A stretch of 64,000 bases of DNA from Kordiimonas gwangyangensis DSM 19435 = JCM 12864 (GCF_000375545.1 NZ_AQXF01000002.1:427829-491828), one strand, 5' to 3'. Shown: positions 8,277 to 17,236, numbered from the stretch's first letter. The notes: generated from the letters alone by a model not told the origin. Numbers and translations: made by a program.

Positions 8277-9860
8277 TCAGAACACTTCTTCCTTGGTTTT
8301 GAGGAACCGGAGAGTTGGAAAAGTCTCCTTGGCTTTGTCCAGGTGCCAGTTGTTACGCGCGAGATAGACGGGCGCGCCTGCGTGATCGACAGCCATCGAG
8401 GCACGGTTCTGGTCCGTGAATTGTTTCACTTCGCGGGCATCGCCCTCAATCCATTCCGCAGTCATAAGGGTCGTCGGCTCGAACTTACACGGAATTTGAT
8501 ATTCGGTACGAATACGGTCCGCCAGCACGTCAAATTGCAGCGGGCCGACAACGCCTACGACCCAGTCACTACCCAAGTTTGGCTTGAATACGCGTGCGGC
8601 CCCCTCTTCCGCGAGCTGTTCGAGCGCGCGACCAAGGTGTTTGGCTTTCATCGGATCATCCGCCCGCACCTTTTGAAGGATCTCAGGCGCAAAAGATGGC
8701 ACGCCGGTGAAATGGATGGTCTCGCCTTCCGTCAGCGTGTCACCGATGCGCAGGTTGCCGTGGTTCGGAATCCCGATGATGTCGCCCGCATAGGCTTCTT
8801 CAGCCACCTCACGGTCCTGCGCGAGGAAAAGCTGAGCATTATGGATCGCCAGCGTTTTACCGCTGCGTACATGCTTCATCTTGATACCCTTGCGGAACCG
8901 GCCAGAGACAAGGCGCACAAACGCAATACGGTCCCGGTGCTTAGGGTCCATGTTCGCCTGGATCTTGAACACGAACGCGGAAACCTTCTCTTCGGTCGGC
9001 TCCACAGAACGCTCCAGCGATTTGCCCGCCCGCGGTTTCGGCGCGAAGTCAGAGAGGCCTTGTAGCAGCTCTTGCACACCGAAATTGTTGATGGCGGAGC
9101 CGAAGAACACCGGCGTCAACGTGCCCTCAAGGTACGCCTCGCGGTCAAATGCCGGGCAAAGCTCGCGCACCATCTCGACATCCGCCCTCAACTTCTCGAC
9201 AGCATGGGCAGGCAGAAGCTCATCAAGCTTCGGGTCATCAAGCCCGCGGCACTCAATGCCCTCGCTAAGCTGGTCACCCTTGCCGCGGTCGAAAAGGATC
9301 AGTTGGTCATGGATCAGGTCGTAACAGCCTTTGAAGTCGCGCCCCATGCCAATGGGCCAACTGGCTGGCGACACATCAAGCGCAAGCGTTTGCTCAACCT
9401 CGTCCAGAAGCTCAAACGGGTCCTTGGCTTCACGGTCCAGCTTGTTGATGAAGGTGGTGATCGGCATGTCGCGCATGCGGCACACTTCAAAAAGCTTGCG
9501 TGTCTGGGTCTCAATACCTTTGGCGCTATCAAGCACCATCACCGCGCTATCGACAGCTGAGAGCGTGCGGTAGGTGTCCTCGGAGAAGTCTTCGTGGCCT
9601 GGTGTATCGAGAAGGTTGAAGGTGCGCCCTTCATAATCAAACGTCATCACCGACGACGCGACAGAAATACCGCGCTCCTGCTCCACCTTCATCCAGTCAG
9701 AGCGGGCGCGGCGGCGTTCACCGCGTGCCTTCACTTCACCTGCAGCCTGAATTGCACCCCCGAACAGCAGCAATTTTTCCGTCAGCGTGGTCTTGCCAGC
9801 GTCAGGGTGAGAGATGATGGCGAAGGTGCGTCGCCGGTCGATATGGTTGGCAAGTGTCAT
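8277..9860 (-). CDS. prfC: Peptide chain release factor 3 (RF3, GTPase)
   Basis: RF3 is a translational GTPase that recycles class I release factors from the ribosome and contributes to quality control after misincorporation. The 527-residue protein carries G1 SHPDAGKTT (residues about 17-25), DTPGHEDFSEDTYRT (G3) and NKLDRE (G4), then the domain II/III region ending near PTLRFLKTKEEVF. Length matches RF3 and excludes EF-G, which is longer. The start ATG ends at 9860. It is monocistronic or co-transcribed with the VOC gene downstream. Confidence 0.95.
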   Translation of the reverse strand: MTLANHIDRRRTFAIISHPDAGKTTLTEKLLLFGGAIQAAGEVKARGERRRARSDWMKVEQERGISVASSVMTFDYEGRTFNLLDTPGHEDFSEDTYRTLSAVDSAVMVLDSAKGIETQTRKLFEVCRMRDMPITTFINKLDREAKDPFELLDEVEQTLALDVSPASWPIGMGRDFKGCYDLIHDQLILFDRGKGDQLSEGIECRGLDDPKLDELLPAHAVEKLRADVEMVRELCPAFDREAYLEGTLTPVFFGSAINNFGVQELLQGLSDFAPKPRAGKSLERSVEPTEEKVSAFVFKIQANMDPKHRDRIAFVRLVSGRFRKGIKMKHVRSGKTLAIHNAQLFLAQDREVAEEAYAGDIIGIPNHGNLRIGDTLTEGETIHFTGVPSFAPEILQKVRADDPMKAKHLGRALEQLAEEGAARVFKPNLGSDWVVGVVGPLQFDVLADRIRTEYQIPCKFEPTTLMTAEWIEGDAREVKQFTDQNRASMAVDHAGAPVYLARNNWHLDKAKETFPTLRFLKTKEEVF

Positions 9861-10173
9861 TCCGAATCGTCCAAATCCGACGCTGATGCGCCCGAAAACA
9901 GTGAAATCTTGCCGCGCACCCTAGCGTTTTTTTTGACGAAGGGAAGTGAATTTAAGGACAATTTTAATCAAATTCGTCACATAAATGTCACGCCTGCGCA
10001 AAAATCCCGCCTCTTGGGCCAATCGCCCTTAGCTTACCTTGCAACTTAAAAGCACTTCATGTACTGGCCCGTCCATTAACTATACGGGTACAGGCAATAC
10101 CCGATAGGCGCAAATTTCTGCGATTTCACATCAGGCAACTTGTATTAACCCCGTTAACTATGAGGCTGCCCAA
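9861..10173. other. Intergenic region between prfC and the alpha/beta hydrolase
   Basis: This 313-bp divergent gap holds the promoters of both neighbours. I see a direct repeat GTCAC-N6-GTCAC near 9976-9991 and a 6-bp hairpin CGGGTA-N7-TACCCG at 10085-10103, about 70 bases upstream of the hydrolase start. An upstream CCCGT at 10068-10072 could pair alternatively with ACGGG of that hairpin. No ORF or RNA gene is recognisable. Confidence 0.4.
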
Positions 10174-11058
10174 ATGACTCTGCTGCACGCTCTTACGCAA
10201 GAAAACCAATTCCACGCTCTCTCTTTCGAGGGCTTCCCAATCCACCTGCAGGAATACTCCAAAGGGAAATCCGACATCCCCCTCGTATTCATTGGTGGTG
10301 CCTTCCAGAATATCAAACAGGTTGAAAAACTTAGCTCCGCGCTCGCCAAGGACAATTGGGTGATCGTGATTGATACGCCCGGTAACGGCGATACCGGCGT
10401 TCTGCCGCACACCTTCTCGTTCGACTTTATCTGCCGCGCGATCCACTTCGGCCTCAAAAAGCTTGGTGTGGATGTGATCAACCTGCTCGGCTGCTCCTAT
10501 GGCAGCATCATCGCCATGCGCTACGCACAGAAATACCTCGGCGTGGAAAAGCTGATCCTGGCGTCCGCGATGGAAAAACTGCCGGACGAGCTTGTGTATG
10601 ACTTCAACCTGCTGCTGTTCCAGCTGGAATGGAACCGTATGGACGAGTTCGCAAACGGCTTCACCAACCTGATGACCAATCCGGAACTGCGTGAGACCAA
10701 CAAGCTTTGCCGCATCACGGCGGACAAGCTAAGGAACGCCCTCCTCAACTCCACCACCGGCATCAAGGAACAGTTCCGCCATAACACGCTGCGCATCCTG
10801 CGTGACGGCCAGACTGACCTCAGCCTGATGCCTGATGTGGACGCGACCGTTTTCACCGGCGAACATGACCATTTTGTACCGGTTGCCGCCAACGAACGTG
10901 TTGCAGCAAGTTTCAAACGGGGCCGTTTCATAGCTGTGCCCGACGCGGACCATATGATCCATGTGGAGAAATTCCGCACCATGATCGACATCGTTCTCGG
11001 CGCGATTAATGGCACGCTCGACGAAGAGTTTGGCTCAGACCTGCCGAAAGCCGCGTAA
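10174..11058 (+). CDS. Alpha/beta hydrolase, RhlA-like in general build
   Basis: The 294-residue protein has an alpha/beta-hydrolase core. The nucleophile elbow is GCSYGS with Ser108, the acid is probably Asp232 (GEHDHFVP) and the base His260 (DADHMIHVE). The early IGGAFQNI segment would be the oxyanion region. It has no signal peptide. Overall layout and length recall RhlA-type enzymes, which use hydroxyacyl chains, but identity looks low and the substrate is unknown. GAGG eight bases before the ATG supports the start. It stands alone between a divergent prfC and a strong hairpin. Confidence 0.75.
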   Translation: MTLLHALTQENQFHALSFEGFPIHLQEYSKGKSDIPLVFIGGAFQNIKQVEKLSSALAKDNWVIVIDTPGNGDTGVLPHTFSFDFICRAIHFGLKKLGVDVINLLGCSYGSIIAMRYAQKYLGVEKLILASAMEKLPDELVYDFNLLLFQLEWNRMDEFANGFTNLMTNPELRETNKLCRITADKLRNALLNSTTGIKEQFRHNTLRILRDGQTDLSLMPDVDATVFTGEHDHFVPVAANERVAASFKRGRFIAVPDADHMIHVEKFRTMIDIVLGAINGTLDEEFGSDLPKAA

Positions 11059-11080
11059 TAGCTCTTTGGCTTAAAATGCA

Positions 11081-11120
11081 GAAAGCCGGGCAAGTGGTGC
11101 CAGCCACCTGCCCGGCTTTC
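11081..11120. terminator. Strong hairpin after the alpha/beta hydrolase
   Basis: GAAAGCCGGGCA at 11081-11092 pairs perfectly with TGCCCGGCTTTC at 11109-11120; the 16-base loop contains an additional GTGG/CCAC stem. It lies 22 bases after the hydrolase stop. The T-tract is weak, limited to the TTTC in the stem, but stem length and position fit a transcription end. Confidence 0.65.
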
Positions 11121-11479
11121 GCCTGAATACGCCTGCCCTCTTCCGGGATGAGGGGAAAGGGGGAGGGAAAATTCACCCAAAATCCGGCATTCGTATCGTG
11201 CGCTCTCGCGCTGTTGAGGGGGTATTTAGGTCGGCACCCAATAGGTGTCAAGGCATTAGTGGACTAATTAGTCCAGAAAAATTTTACTACGCAGAATGCA
11301 TTAGGGTTTTCAGTAAGTTATCCGAGTGTGAGATTTTAATGACAGCGCTGCCAATGTTGAATTTCTGCGGCCTTCACACATTTCAATTTTGATTGATTTT
11401 CTGTAGATTCGGTGTCAATTGACACAAGTGTCCGTTGCGGCAACCCCGATTATATCTCGCTGGAGGCGTTACTTTGACC
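11121..11479. other. Non-coding region before the SemiSWEET gene with two perfect palindromes
   Basis: About 360 bp without a gene. It contains two perfect palindromes: TGGACTAATTAGTCCA at 11260-11275 and GTGTCAATTGACAC at 11412-11425. The second is about 55-68 bp before the SemiSWEET start, a plausible operator position. The region from 11270 to 11440 is clearly AT-richer than its surroundings. No ORF with coding character is seen. Confidence 0.5.
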
Positions 11480-11728
11480 ATGATTACGATGCTGGGGCTA
11501 TTGGCTGGCACCCTTACCACGATTGCCTTCATCCCGCAGGTCAATCGGGCATGGCGTACTCGTTCAACGAAGGATGTCTCGCTCAGCATGTTCGCAATCC
11601 TGCTGACCGGCGTTTTCATGTGGATCGTATATGGCTTCGCGATTGGTGACATCCCGGTCATTGTCGCCAACATCATCACGCTCGGGCTTGTCGCTTCTGT
11701 TATCGTTGCGAAACTGCGCTTCGGATAA
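11480..11728 (+). CDS. SemiSWEET-type (PQ-loop/MtN3) small transporter
   Basis: SemiSWEETs are three-helix half-transporters that dimerise to move sugars across the inner membrane. The 82-residue product has three hydrophobic segments and the PQ motif in helix 1 (GTLTTIAFIPQVNRAWRT), followed by the conserved STKDVSLSMFAILLTGVFMWIVYG region. The ATG at 11480 matches the family N-terminus. A TTG at 11474 has a better-spaced GGAGG (seven bases) and would add two residues, so the true start may be there. The substrate is not predictable. It is flanked by terminators and stands alone. Confidence 0.85.
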   Translation: MITMLGLLAGTLTTIAFIPQVNRAWRTRSTKDVSLSMFAILLTGVFMWIVYGFAIGDIPVIVANIITLGLVASVIVAKLRFG

Positions 11729-11733
11729 CGAAA

Positions 11734-11755
11734 AAGGCCGGGTAAACCCGGCCTT
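11734..11755. terminator. Bidirectional terminator between SemiSWEET and S9 peptidase genes
   Basis: AAGGCCGGG-TAAA-CCCGGCCTT is a perfect 9-bp stem with a 4-base loop. An A-run precedes it and TTCT follows. It sits between two convergent genes and can serve both. Confidence 0.75.
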
Positions 11756-11778
11756 CTCACAACTAATTTTTGCGGTCT

Positions 11779-13986
11779 TTATTTGAGCGAACGCTCAAAG
11801 AAATCAAATGCTAGACCGTAGAGGTGAACTTGAACCCCTCCCCTGATACCATGCTTCTTGCCGGGGTATGTCATCAGCTCGAACGGCAGGTTCTTGTTCT
11901 GCATCACGGCCATCAGCTTGACCGAATTGTCGAAGAACACATTGTCGTCTGCCATGCCGTGGATCAGCAACAGCTTGCCTTTGAAATTGTCCACGTATGG
12001 GAAAACGCTCGATTTATTATAAACATCGCCCGGCGCATCCGGGTGACCAAGATAGCGTTCGGTATAGCCTGTATCATATAGGCGCCAATCGGTTACAGGC
12101 GCCACGGAAACACCAGCCTTGAAGACATCAGGCGCCTTGAAAAGCGACATGAGCGTCATGTAGCCACCATAGGACCACCCCCAGATACCAACGTTATCGC
12201 CGTCGATATAGTCGCGGCCCTTGAGGAAGTTCACGCCAGCCACCTGGTCAGCAACTTCCACTGTGCCCATGGCATTTTTAATATGACCTTCGAACTTCAG
12301 GCCACGGTTCCACATACCACGGTTATCCAGCACCATGACCACATAGCCGTTGCGCGCGAGGAAGTTATTGAAGTCAAGCTTCCATTCGCGCTTCACGCGC
12401 TGTCCGTGCGGACCACCGTAAGGTGCCATAATGGCAGGATATTTTTTCCCTGCTTCAAGCGTCGCCGGGCGGTAAATGCGGTAGTAGAGCTCACTGCCGT
12501 CCTCGGCCTTGATGGTGCCAAATTCGGTTGTGACCGTGCCGTCATTATAAGGCGCGAACGGATGTTCGTTATCGAGCTTGTTTTCAAGCACCGCGGTCTT
12601 GGTCGTGCCGTCCTTGAGCGAACGGATCATCACTTGTGGCGGCTGCTCGGGGCTCGAGAATTTATCGACAAAAATGCCGTCCCCCACGTCAACATCATGC
12701 CAGCCCGCCTCGCGGGTGATACGGGTGATCTTACCGCCCTTGAGCGGCACAGAATACAGGTGCTGCTCGATCGGGCTGTCTTTGTAGCCGGTGAAGTAAA
12801 CGAGACCGCTCGCGGCGTCATATTTCTCAAGACTATTGACCACCCAGTCACCTTTGGTGAGCGCACGAACAACCTTGCCGCTCTTGTCATGCAGATAGAG
12901 GTGACGGAAGCCAGTTTTCTCACTCGCCCAAATAAACTGGCCATTCGGCAGGAATTTGAGGCTGTTGTGCAGGTTCACCCATACGTCAGACTTTTCGCTG
13001 AGGAGCGTCGCGCTTTTGCCGGCAGGTTCGGCCGCGATCATATCAAGCTCCGTCTGCGCGCGGTTGAGGCGCTGGAAGACAACCTTGCTGCTGTCAGCGG
13101 TCCAGCCAACACGGCCAAGATAAATATCCGTCTCGTCCCCCATCGGCAGCCAATGGCTCTCGCCAGACTGAACATCGGCAACGCCAAGCTTGACAATAAC
13201 ATTCGCGCTGCCCGCTTCCGGGTAACGCTGCTTAAGGGTAACCACACCGCCATCAGGCTGCACTTCGTAGCGGTCCTTGACGATAACATTGCTCTCATCA
13301 AATTGCTCAAACGCAACCTTGGTTTCGTCCGGGGACCACCAGTAGCCGGTGTAACGTCCAAGCTCTTCCTGCGCGATGAACTCGGCCATGCCGTTCGCAA
13401 CCGTCTCGCTGGAGCCTGACGTCAGTTTCGTCTCAGTCCCGCTTTCGACATTCACCACATACAGTTCGCGCTCGCGCACGAAGGACACATAGGTGCCTTT
13501 CGGACTGAACTTGATGTCGGTTTCAAACTCCGGCGTTTCGGTCAGGCGCTTTACGTCGCCACCCAGCGGCAATACATACACATCGCCGCCAAGCGGGAAC
13601 AGAAGTGAGCTGCTATCCTCAGACCAGAAGTAGGACACGATACCGGATTTACCTGTGATCGACCGGTCACGCTCGCGCCGGGCTTTCTCTTCCTCGCTGA
13701 GCTCTTCTTTTTTGCCGCCAAGAAGCTCGTTCGAATCCACGAGGAGCGACGCTTCGCCGGTCTCCGTATTGAATTCCCACAAGTCGAGCTGCGCCTGGTT
13801 GCTCTCCTTACCGCGCAGGAAAGTCACACGCTTTCCGTCAGGCGAAAGCTTCAGGCCCTGCACGGAGGGTCCGCTCAAGCTGGGGCTACCGAGCAGGCGT
13901 TCAATGGTCAATTCGTCCGCATGCGCCGCTGCCGCGAAAATTGAGGCAGCTCCCATAAGGGCTGCAAACTTTGTCCTTCTGTTCAT
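11779..13986 (-). CDS. Exported S9-family peptidase (dipeptidyl peptidase IV-like)
   Basis: This enzyme would remove dipeptides from peptide N-termini in the periplasm. The 735-residue product has a signal peptide (RRTKFAALMGAASIFAAAAHADE), a beta-propeller region of repeated sheet motifs, and a C-terminal alpha/beta-hydrolase domain. The nucleophile is Ser605 (GWSYGG), the acid Asp680 or 681 (HGMADDN) and the base His712 (GKKHGI). EEL-type glutamates that bind the peptide N-terminus may be AQEELGRY, which would mark the DPP IV subfamily. The ATG at 13986 precedes the signal peptide; the longer in-frame ORF upstream has no family character. The TetR gene lies 55 bp upstream on the same strand. 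Confidence 0.9.
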   Translation of the reverse strand: MNRRTKFAALMGAASIFAAAAHADELTIERLLGSPSLSGPSVQGLKLSPDGKRVTFLRGKESNQAQLDLWEFNTETGEASLLVDSNELLGGKKEELSEEEKARRERDRSITGKSGIVSYFWSEDSSSLLFPLGGDVYVLPLGGDVKRLTETPEFETDIKFSPKGTYVSFVRERELYVVNVESGTETKLTSGSSETVANGMAEFIAQEELGRYTGYWWSPDETKVAFEQFDESNVIVKDRYEVQPDGGVVTLKQRYPEAGSANVIVKLGVADVQSGESHWLPMGDETDIYLGRVGWTADSSKVVFQRLNRAQTELDMIAAEPAGKSATLLSEKSDVWVNLHNSLKFLPNGQFIWASEKTGFRHLYLHDKSGKVVRALTKGDWVVNSLEKYDAASGLVYFTGYKDSPIEQHLYSVPLKGGKITRITREAGWHDVDVGDGIFVDKFSSPEQPPQVMIRSLKDGTTKTAVLENKLDNEHPFAPYNDGTVTTEFGTIKAEDGSELYYRIYRPATLEAGKKYPAIMAPYGGPHGQRVKREWKLDFNNFLARNGYVVMVLDNRGMWNRGLKFEGHIKNAMGTVEVADQVAGVNFLKGRDYIDGDNVGIWGWSYGGYMTLMSLFKAPDVFKAGVSVAPVTDWRLYDTGYTERYLGHPDAPGDVYNKSSVFPYVDNFKGKLLLIHGMADDNVFFDNSVKLMAVMQNKNLPFELMTYPGKKHGIRGGVQVHLYGLAFDFFERSLK

Positions 13987-14041
13987 ATGTCCACCCTGTT
14001 GTTGATGAGGCCGCTTTTTGTTGGCCTCTTTATGTTTGGCA

Positions 14042-14713
14042 TTACGTCTCGCGCTTTTCGCCCGGCACGCAGAGCTTAGTGAAGCCCGCCGCAATGAAAG
14101 GTACCATGCGCTCATAGGCGCCCACCATGTCTTCGGATTTTGCAATACCGTCAGAAAGATGGTCGATCCTGCCCGTGTGCGCGAATGTTAGCGTGAGGGC
14201 GCCTGAGAGGAAATGATAGCTCCAATACAGGTTTTCCGGCTCGGCATCCGGTAGCGCTTTTTTGAGCGCATCCATAAAGCGGCGCACCAGCGGATCGAAA
14301 TATTTGGTCATAAGCTGCCCGCCCCATTCGGGCGAGTTGTTGATCTGGGCAATCAGTTCAAAATAGTGCAGCCAGCCCTCGTCTTCCTGATAACCGTGTG
14401 CGAGCATCGGCTTTAGGAAGGCGTCGATAATCGCTTCAACGCTCGGCCCACCCTCGCCTGCTTCAGCCTGACATTTCTCAAGCGCTTCAAGGCGTGTTTT
14501 GTTCAGCACTTCGGCACGGCGCAGCAACACCGCATCAAAAAGCCCACGTTTACTGCCAAAATGATAGCTTGCGAGCGCGAGATCAACCTTTGCGAGGTCC
14601 GCGACCATTCGCATCGACACCCCGTCGAAACCATGTTTCGCGAACAGTGCCTCTGCCGCATCCAGAATACGGTCCTTGCGTTTAACCCGCCGGTTCTGTG
14701 TGGTTTTAGCCAC
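14042..14713 (-). CDS. TetR-family transcriptional repressor
   Basis: The 223-residue protein has an N-terminal TetR DNA-binding domain (RILDAAEALFAKHGFDGVSMRMVADLAKVDLALASYHFGSKRGLFDAV, roughly residues 14-62) and a larger helical ligand-binding domain. It is transcribed away from the TonB receptor/acyl-CoA ligase operon. Two palindromes of the form TTCAAY-N4-RTTGAA lie in the shared promoter region, so it probably represses both itself and the operon. The ligand may be the acid or acyl-CoA that the operon handles; that is inference from neighbours only. Confidence 0.88.
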   Translation of the reverse strand: MAKTTQNRRVKRKDRILDAAEALFAKHGFDGVSMRMVADLAKVDLALASYHFGSKRGLFDAVLLRRAEVLNKTRLEALEKCQAEAGEGGPSVEAIIDAFLKPMLAHGYQEDEGWLHYFELIAQINNSPEWGGQLMTKYFDPLVRRFMDALKKALPDAEPENLYWSYHFLSGALTLTFAHTGRIDHLSDGIAKSEDMVGAYERMVPFIAAGFTKLCVPGEKRET

Positions 14714-14784
14714 GCTCCCCCCTCTTCCTTTGCAACAGTATTAGCCCAACCTTGCCCGTCGCGTAAATCCCCAACGGCACCAAT

Positions 14785-14800
14785 TTCAATGATCGTTGAA
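14785..14800. promoter_or_regulatory. TetR operator palindrome 1
   Basis: TTCAATGATCGTTGAA is a near-perfect 16-bp palindrome (one mismatched pair) located between the divergent TetR and TonB-receptor genes. It shares the TTCAAY-N4-RTTGAA pattern with the second site; their centres are 31 bp apart, about three helical turns. It lies upstream of the -35 element of the receptor promoter and close to the TetR promoter region. Confidence 0.7.
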
Positions 14801-14808
14801 TTTTTATA

Positions 14809-14837
14809 TTGACAATTCAACAGATGTTGAAATTAAT
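14809..14837 (+). promoter_or_regulatory. Receptor-operon promoter with embedded TetR operator 2
   Basis: A perfect -35 TTGACA (14809-14814) is followed after 17 bases by ATTAAT (14832-14837), a partial -10. The palindrome TTCAACAGATGTTGAA (14816-14831; 7-bp arms around GA) fills the spacer almost exactly, so bound repressor would block RNA polymerase directly. The predicted transcript would begin about 40 bases before the receptor start. Confidence 0.7.
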
Positions 14838-14883
14838 AGAGACCAAGGTCGATAAATCTACTCACAACCCTGGGGAGGGAAAT

Positions 14884-17145
14884 ATGAGAGTATCTAACGC
14901 ACTTCGCGTTGCCCTGTTGGGCTGCGTCGGCACCAGCGCACTTGCTGTTGCTAATCCTTCAATTGCACAGGACACTGGCGACACAGTCATGGCCCTGGAG
15001 GAAATTCAGGTTACGGCGCGTCGCCGGACTGAAAGCCTCCAGGATGTTCCCATCGCTGTTTCGGCATTCTCCGGCTCTGACCTCGCCATGCGCGGCGCGG
15101 CAGACATCACCGAGCTCGCACAAATGGCACCGAGCGTAACGCTCGAGCCTTCACGTGCTACCAGCTCCACCCTCACCGCCTTTATCCGCGGCGTTGGTCA
15201 GCAGGACCCGCTCGCCGGTTTTGAGCAAGGTGTTGCGCTCTATCTTGACGACGTATACATGGCCCGCCCGCAAGGCGCGCTTTTGGACATCTATGATGTT
15301 GAACGCGTTGAAATCCTGCGCGGCCCACAAGGCACGCTCTATGGCCGCAACGCTGTCGGTGGCGCGATCAAATATGTCACCAAGCGCCTTGGCGACGAGC
15401 CAGAGTTTGGCGTCAAAGCGTCCTACGGCAGCTACAACCAGATTGATGTTATCGGCAAGGCGTCCGTTCCGCTTTCAGACAAGGTTCGCTTTGGTGCAAC
15501 CGTCGCTTCACTGAACCGTGACGGCTTTGGTGAAAACCTCACCACCGGCGAAGAACACTACAACAAACAGATCTTTGCTGCCCGCGCGAGCATGGAATTC
15601 CTGCCGAGCGATAGTCTCTTTATCCGCATCGCTGCAGACTATACCGATGATGACTCGAACGCTGTGGCGGGCTACCGCCCGTATGCAGGTGCAGTCAGCG
15701 GCACGCCGGTCACTGACAGTGTGTATGACACCTATGCCGGCGCCACCGAAAATGGCTCCACAAGCGGTATTGACGGCAATAACGAAGTCACCTCGAAGGG
15801 CCTTCAGGGCACGATCGAATGGACAGCAAACGAGCAGTTCACCTTCAAGTCCATCACCGCCTACCGTGAGGATTATACCGAATCCGTGATCGACTTCGAC
15901 AGCCTTGCCGTCGACGATATGGACGCACCGGTTATCTATGATAACGAGCAGTTCAGCCAAGAGCTTCAGCTTCTTTACACCGGCAACAAGCTCTCGGGCG
16001 TGTTCGGCTTCTATTACCTTGACGCCAGTGCTGCGAACGACTTTGACGTAGTACTAGGCCAACTTGGCCGCCTGTTCTATGGTGACGAACTTGTCGCCTA
16101 TACTGGCGGCACGGTTGACACCAAAGCGTGGTCGCTTTTCGCTGACCTCACGTACGAGTTCAGCGATGCCTTCTCGCTCTCGCTTGGTGGTCGTTATACC
16201 CATGACAAGCGCTCGGCAGATATCTTCCGCGCAAACTATCTTGGTCAGGGTTCGCCGTTCTTCGGTTTCGAGAACAGCATCTTCCTTGGTGCCTCGAGCG
16301 ACTTTGAAAGCGAACGCACCTTCAAGGACTTCTCGCCACGGATCGCGCTTGATTACAAACTCTCCGACGACGCCCTTGTCTACGCTTCCTTCAGCCGTGG
16401 CTTCAAGGCGGGCAGCTTCGACCCGCGCGGTGCCAACATCACCTCGCCTGAAGTTGAAGAAGGCTTTGACGCCGAAACACTCGACAGCTACGAGGTTGGC
16501 CTGAAATCCACTTGGTTCGACGGTCGCGCACGCACCAATATCGCGCTCTTCTACAGCGACTATAAAGACATGCAGATACCGGGCTCGCTGCCAATCGATA
16601 CGGACGGCGACGGCACCAACGATGGCTTTGTCGGCACGGTAACGAACGCCGGTAAAGCAACCATCAAAGGTATCGAATTTGAGGGTACGTTCCTTCTGAG
16701 CGAAAACCTGACCCTGCAAACCTCGCTCAACGTTCTTGATGCCGAGATCAAGGAGTGGCTGCTGAACGGTGTGAACGTTGCGGACCAACGCGCGGTGCAG
16801 AACACGCCTGAATTCATGTCCTATGTGGGTCTTACGTATATGGCACCGCTCTCGAGCGGCAGCACCTTGAGCTTTAACGCCAACTGGTCGCACAAAGGCT
16901 CAATCGTACAGTTCGAAACGCCAGTCGCTGAAATCGATCAGGATGCCTACAGCCTGTTTAACGCCAGCATCGTCTGGACGTCGGAAGATGGGAATTATAC
17001 CATCGGCCTGCACGGCAAAAACCTGACCGACAAAGAATACAAGACTGCGGGTTACAACTTCCCGACCCTAGGCCTTGAGAATAACATCACCACCTTCTTT
17101 GGCCCGCCGCGCACCGTAACCGCGACGGTTGGTGTGAAGTTCTAA
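14884..17145 (+). CDS. TonB-dependent outer-membrane receptor
   Basis: The 753-residue protein has a signal peptide ending near ANPSIAQDT, a TonB-box-like stretch (LEEIQVTARRR), a plug domain (DVPIAVSAFSGSDL ... VEILRGPQGTLYGRNAVGGAIKYVTK) and a 22-strand-type barrel ending in a terminal phenylalanine (TVGVKF). It would import a ligand with energy from TonB. The plug type is common in marine alphaproteobacterial receptors for organic substrates. GGGGAGGG just before the ATG at 14884 sets the start. It heads a TetR-controlled operon with an acyl-CoA ligase and a hydrolase, suggesting a carboxylic acid or ester as ligand. Confidence 0.92.
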   Translation: MRVSNALRVALLGCVGTSALAVANPSIAQDTGDTVMALEEIQVTARRRTESLQDVPIAVSAFSGSDLAMRGAADITELAQMAPSVTLEPSRATSSTLTAFIRGVGQQDPLAGFEQGVALYLDDVYMARPQGALLDIYDVERVEILRGPQGTLYGRNAVGGAIKYVTKRLGDEPEFGVKASYGSYNQIDVIGKASVPLSDKVRFGATVASLNRDGFGENLTTGEEHYNKQIFAARASMEFLPSDSLFIRIAADYTDDDSNAVAGYRPYAGAVSGTPVTDSVYDTYAGATENGSTSGIDGNNEVTSKGLQGTIEWTANEQFTFKSITAYREDYTESVIDFDSLAVDDMDAPVIYDNEQFSQELQLLYTGNKLSGVFGFYYLDASAANDFDVVLGQLGRLFYGDELVAYTGGTVDTKAWSLFADLTYEFSDAFSLSLGGRYTHDKRSADIFRANYLGQGSPFFGFENSIFLGASSDFESERTFKDFSPRIALDYKLSDDALVYASFSRGFKAGSFDPRGANITSPEVEEGFDAETLDSYEVGLKSTWFDGRARTNIALFYSDYKDMQIPGSLPIDTDGDGTNDGFVGTVTNAGKATIKGIEFEGTFLLSENLTLQTSLNVLDAEIKEWLLNGVNVADQRAVQNTPEFMSYVGLTYMAPLSSGSTLSFNANWSHKGSIVQFETPVAEIDQDAYSLFNASIVWTSEDGNYTIGLHGKNLTDKEYKTAGYNFPTLGLENNITTFFGPPRTVTATVGVKF

Positions 17146-17155
17146 TCCCCAGGTT

Positions 17156-17185
17156 GGGGCCGGACTATAAGGTCAGTCCGGCCCC
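17156..17185 (+). other. Intercistronic hairpin between receptor and ligase genes
   Basis: GGGGCCGGACT at 17156-17166 pairs perfectly with AGTCCGGCCCC at 17175-17185 around an 8-base loop. No T-run follows. Inside an apparent operon this may act as a partial terminator or as an RNA-stabilising element that keeps receptor mRNA above ligase mRNA. Confidence 0.55.
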
Positions 17186-17236
17186 TGCCCCGCCGCAACC
17201 GCGGCAGTCCTTTCAACTCAATTGTGGGATCGTCAA

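Noticed and set aside
12283..13419. A 378-codon plus-strand frame
   Set aside because: Antisense to the S9 peptidase gene, with no recognisable domain.
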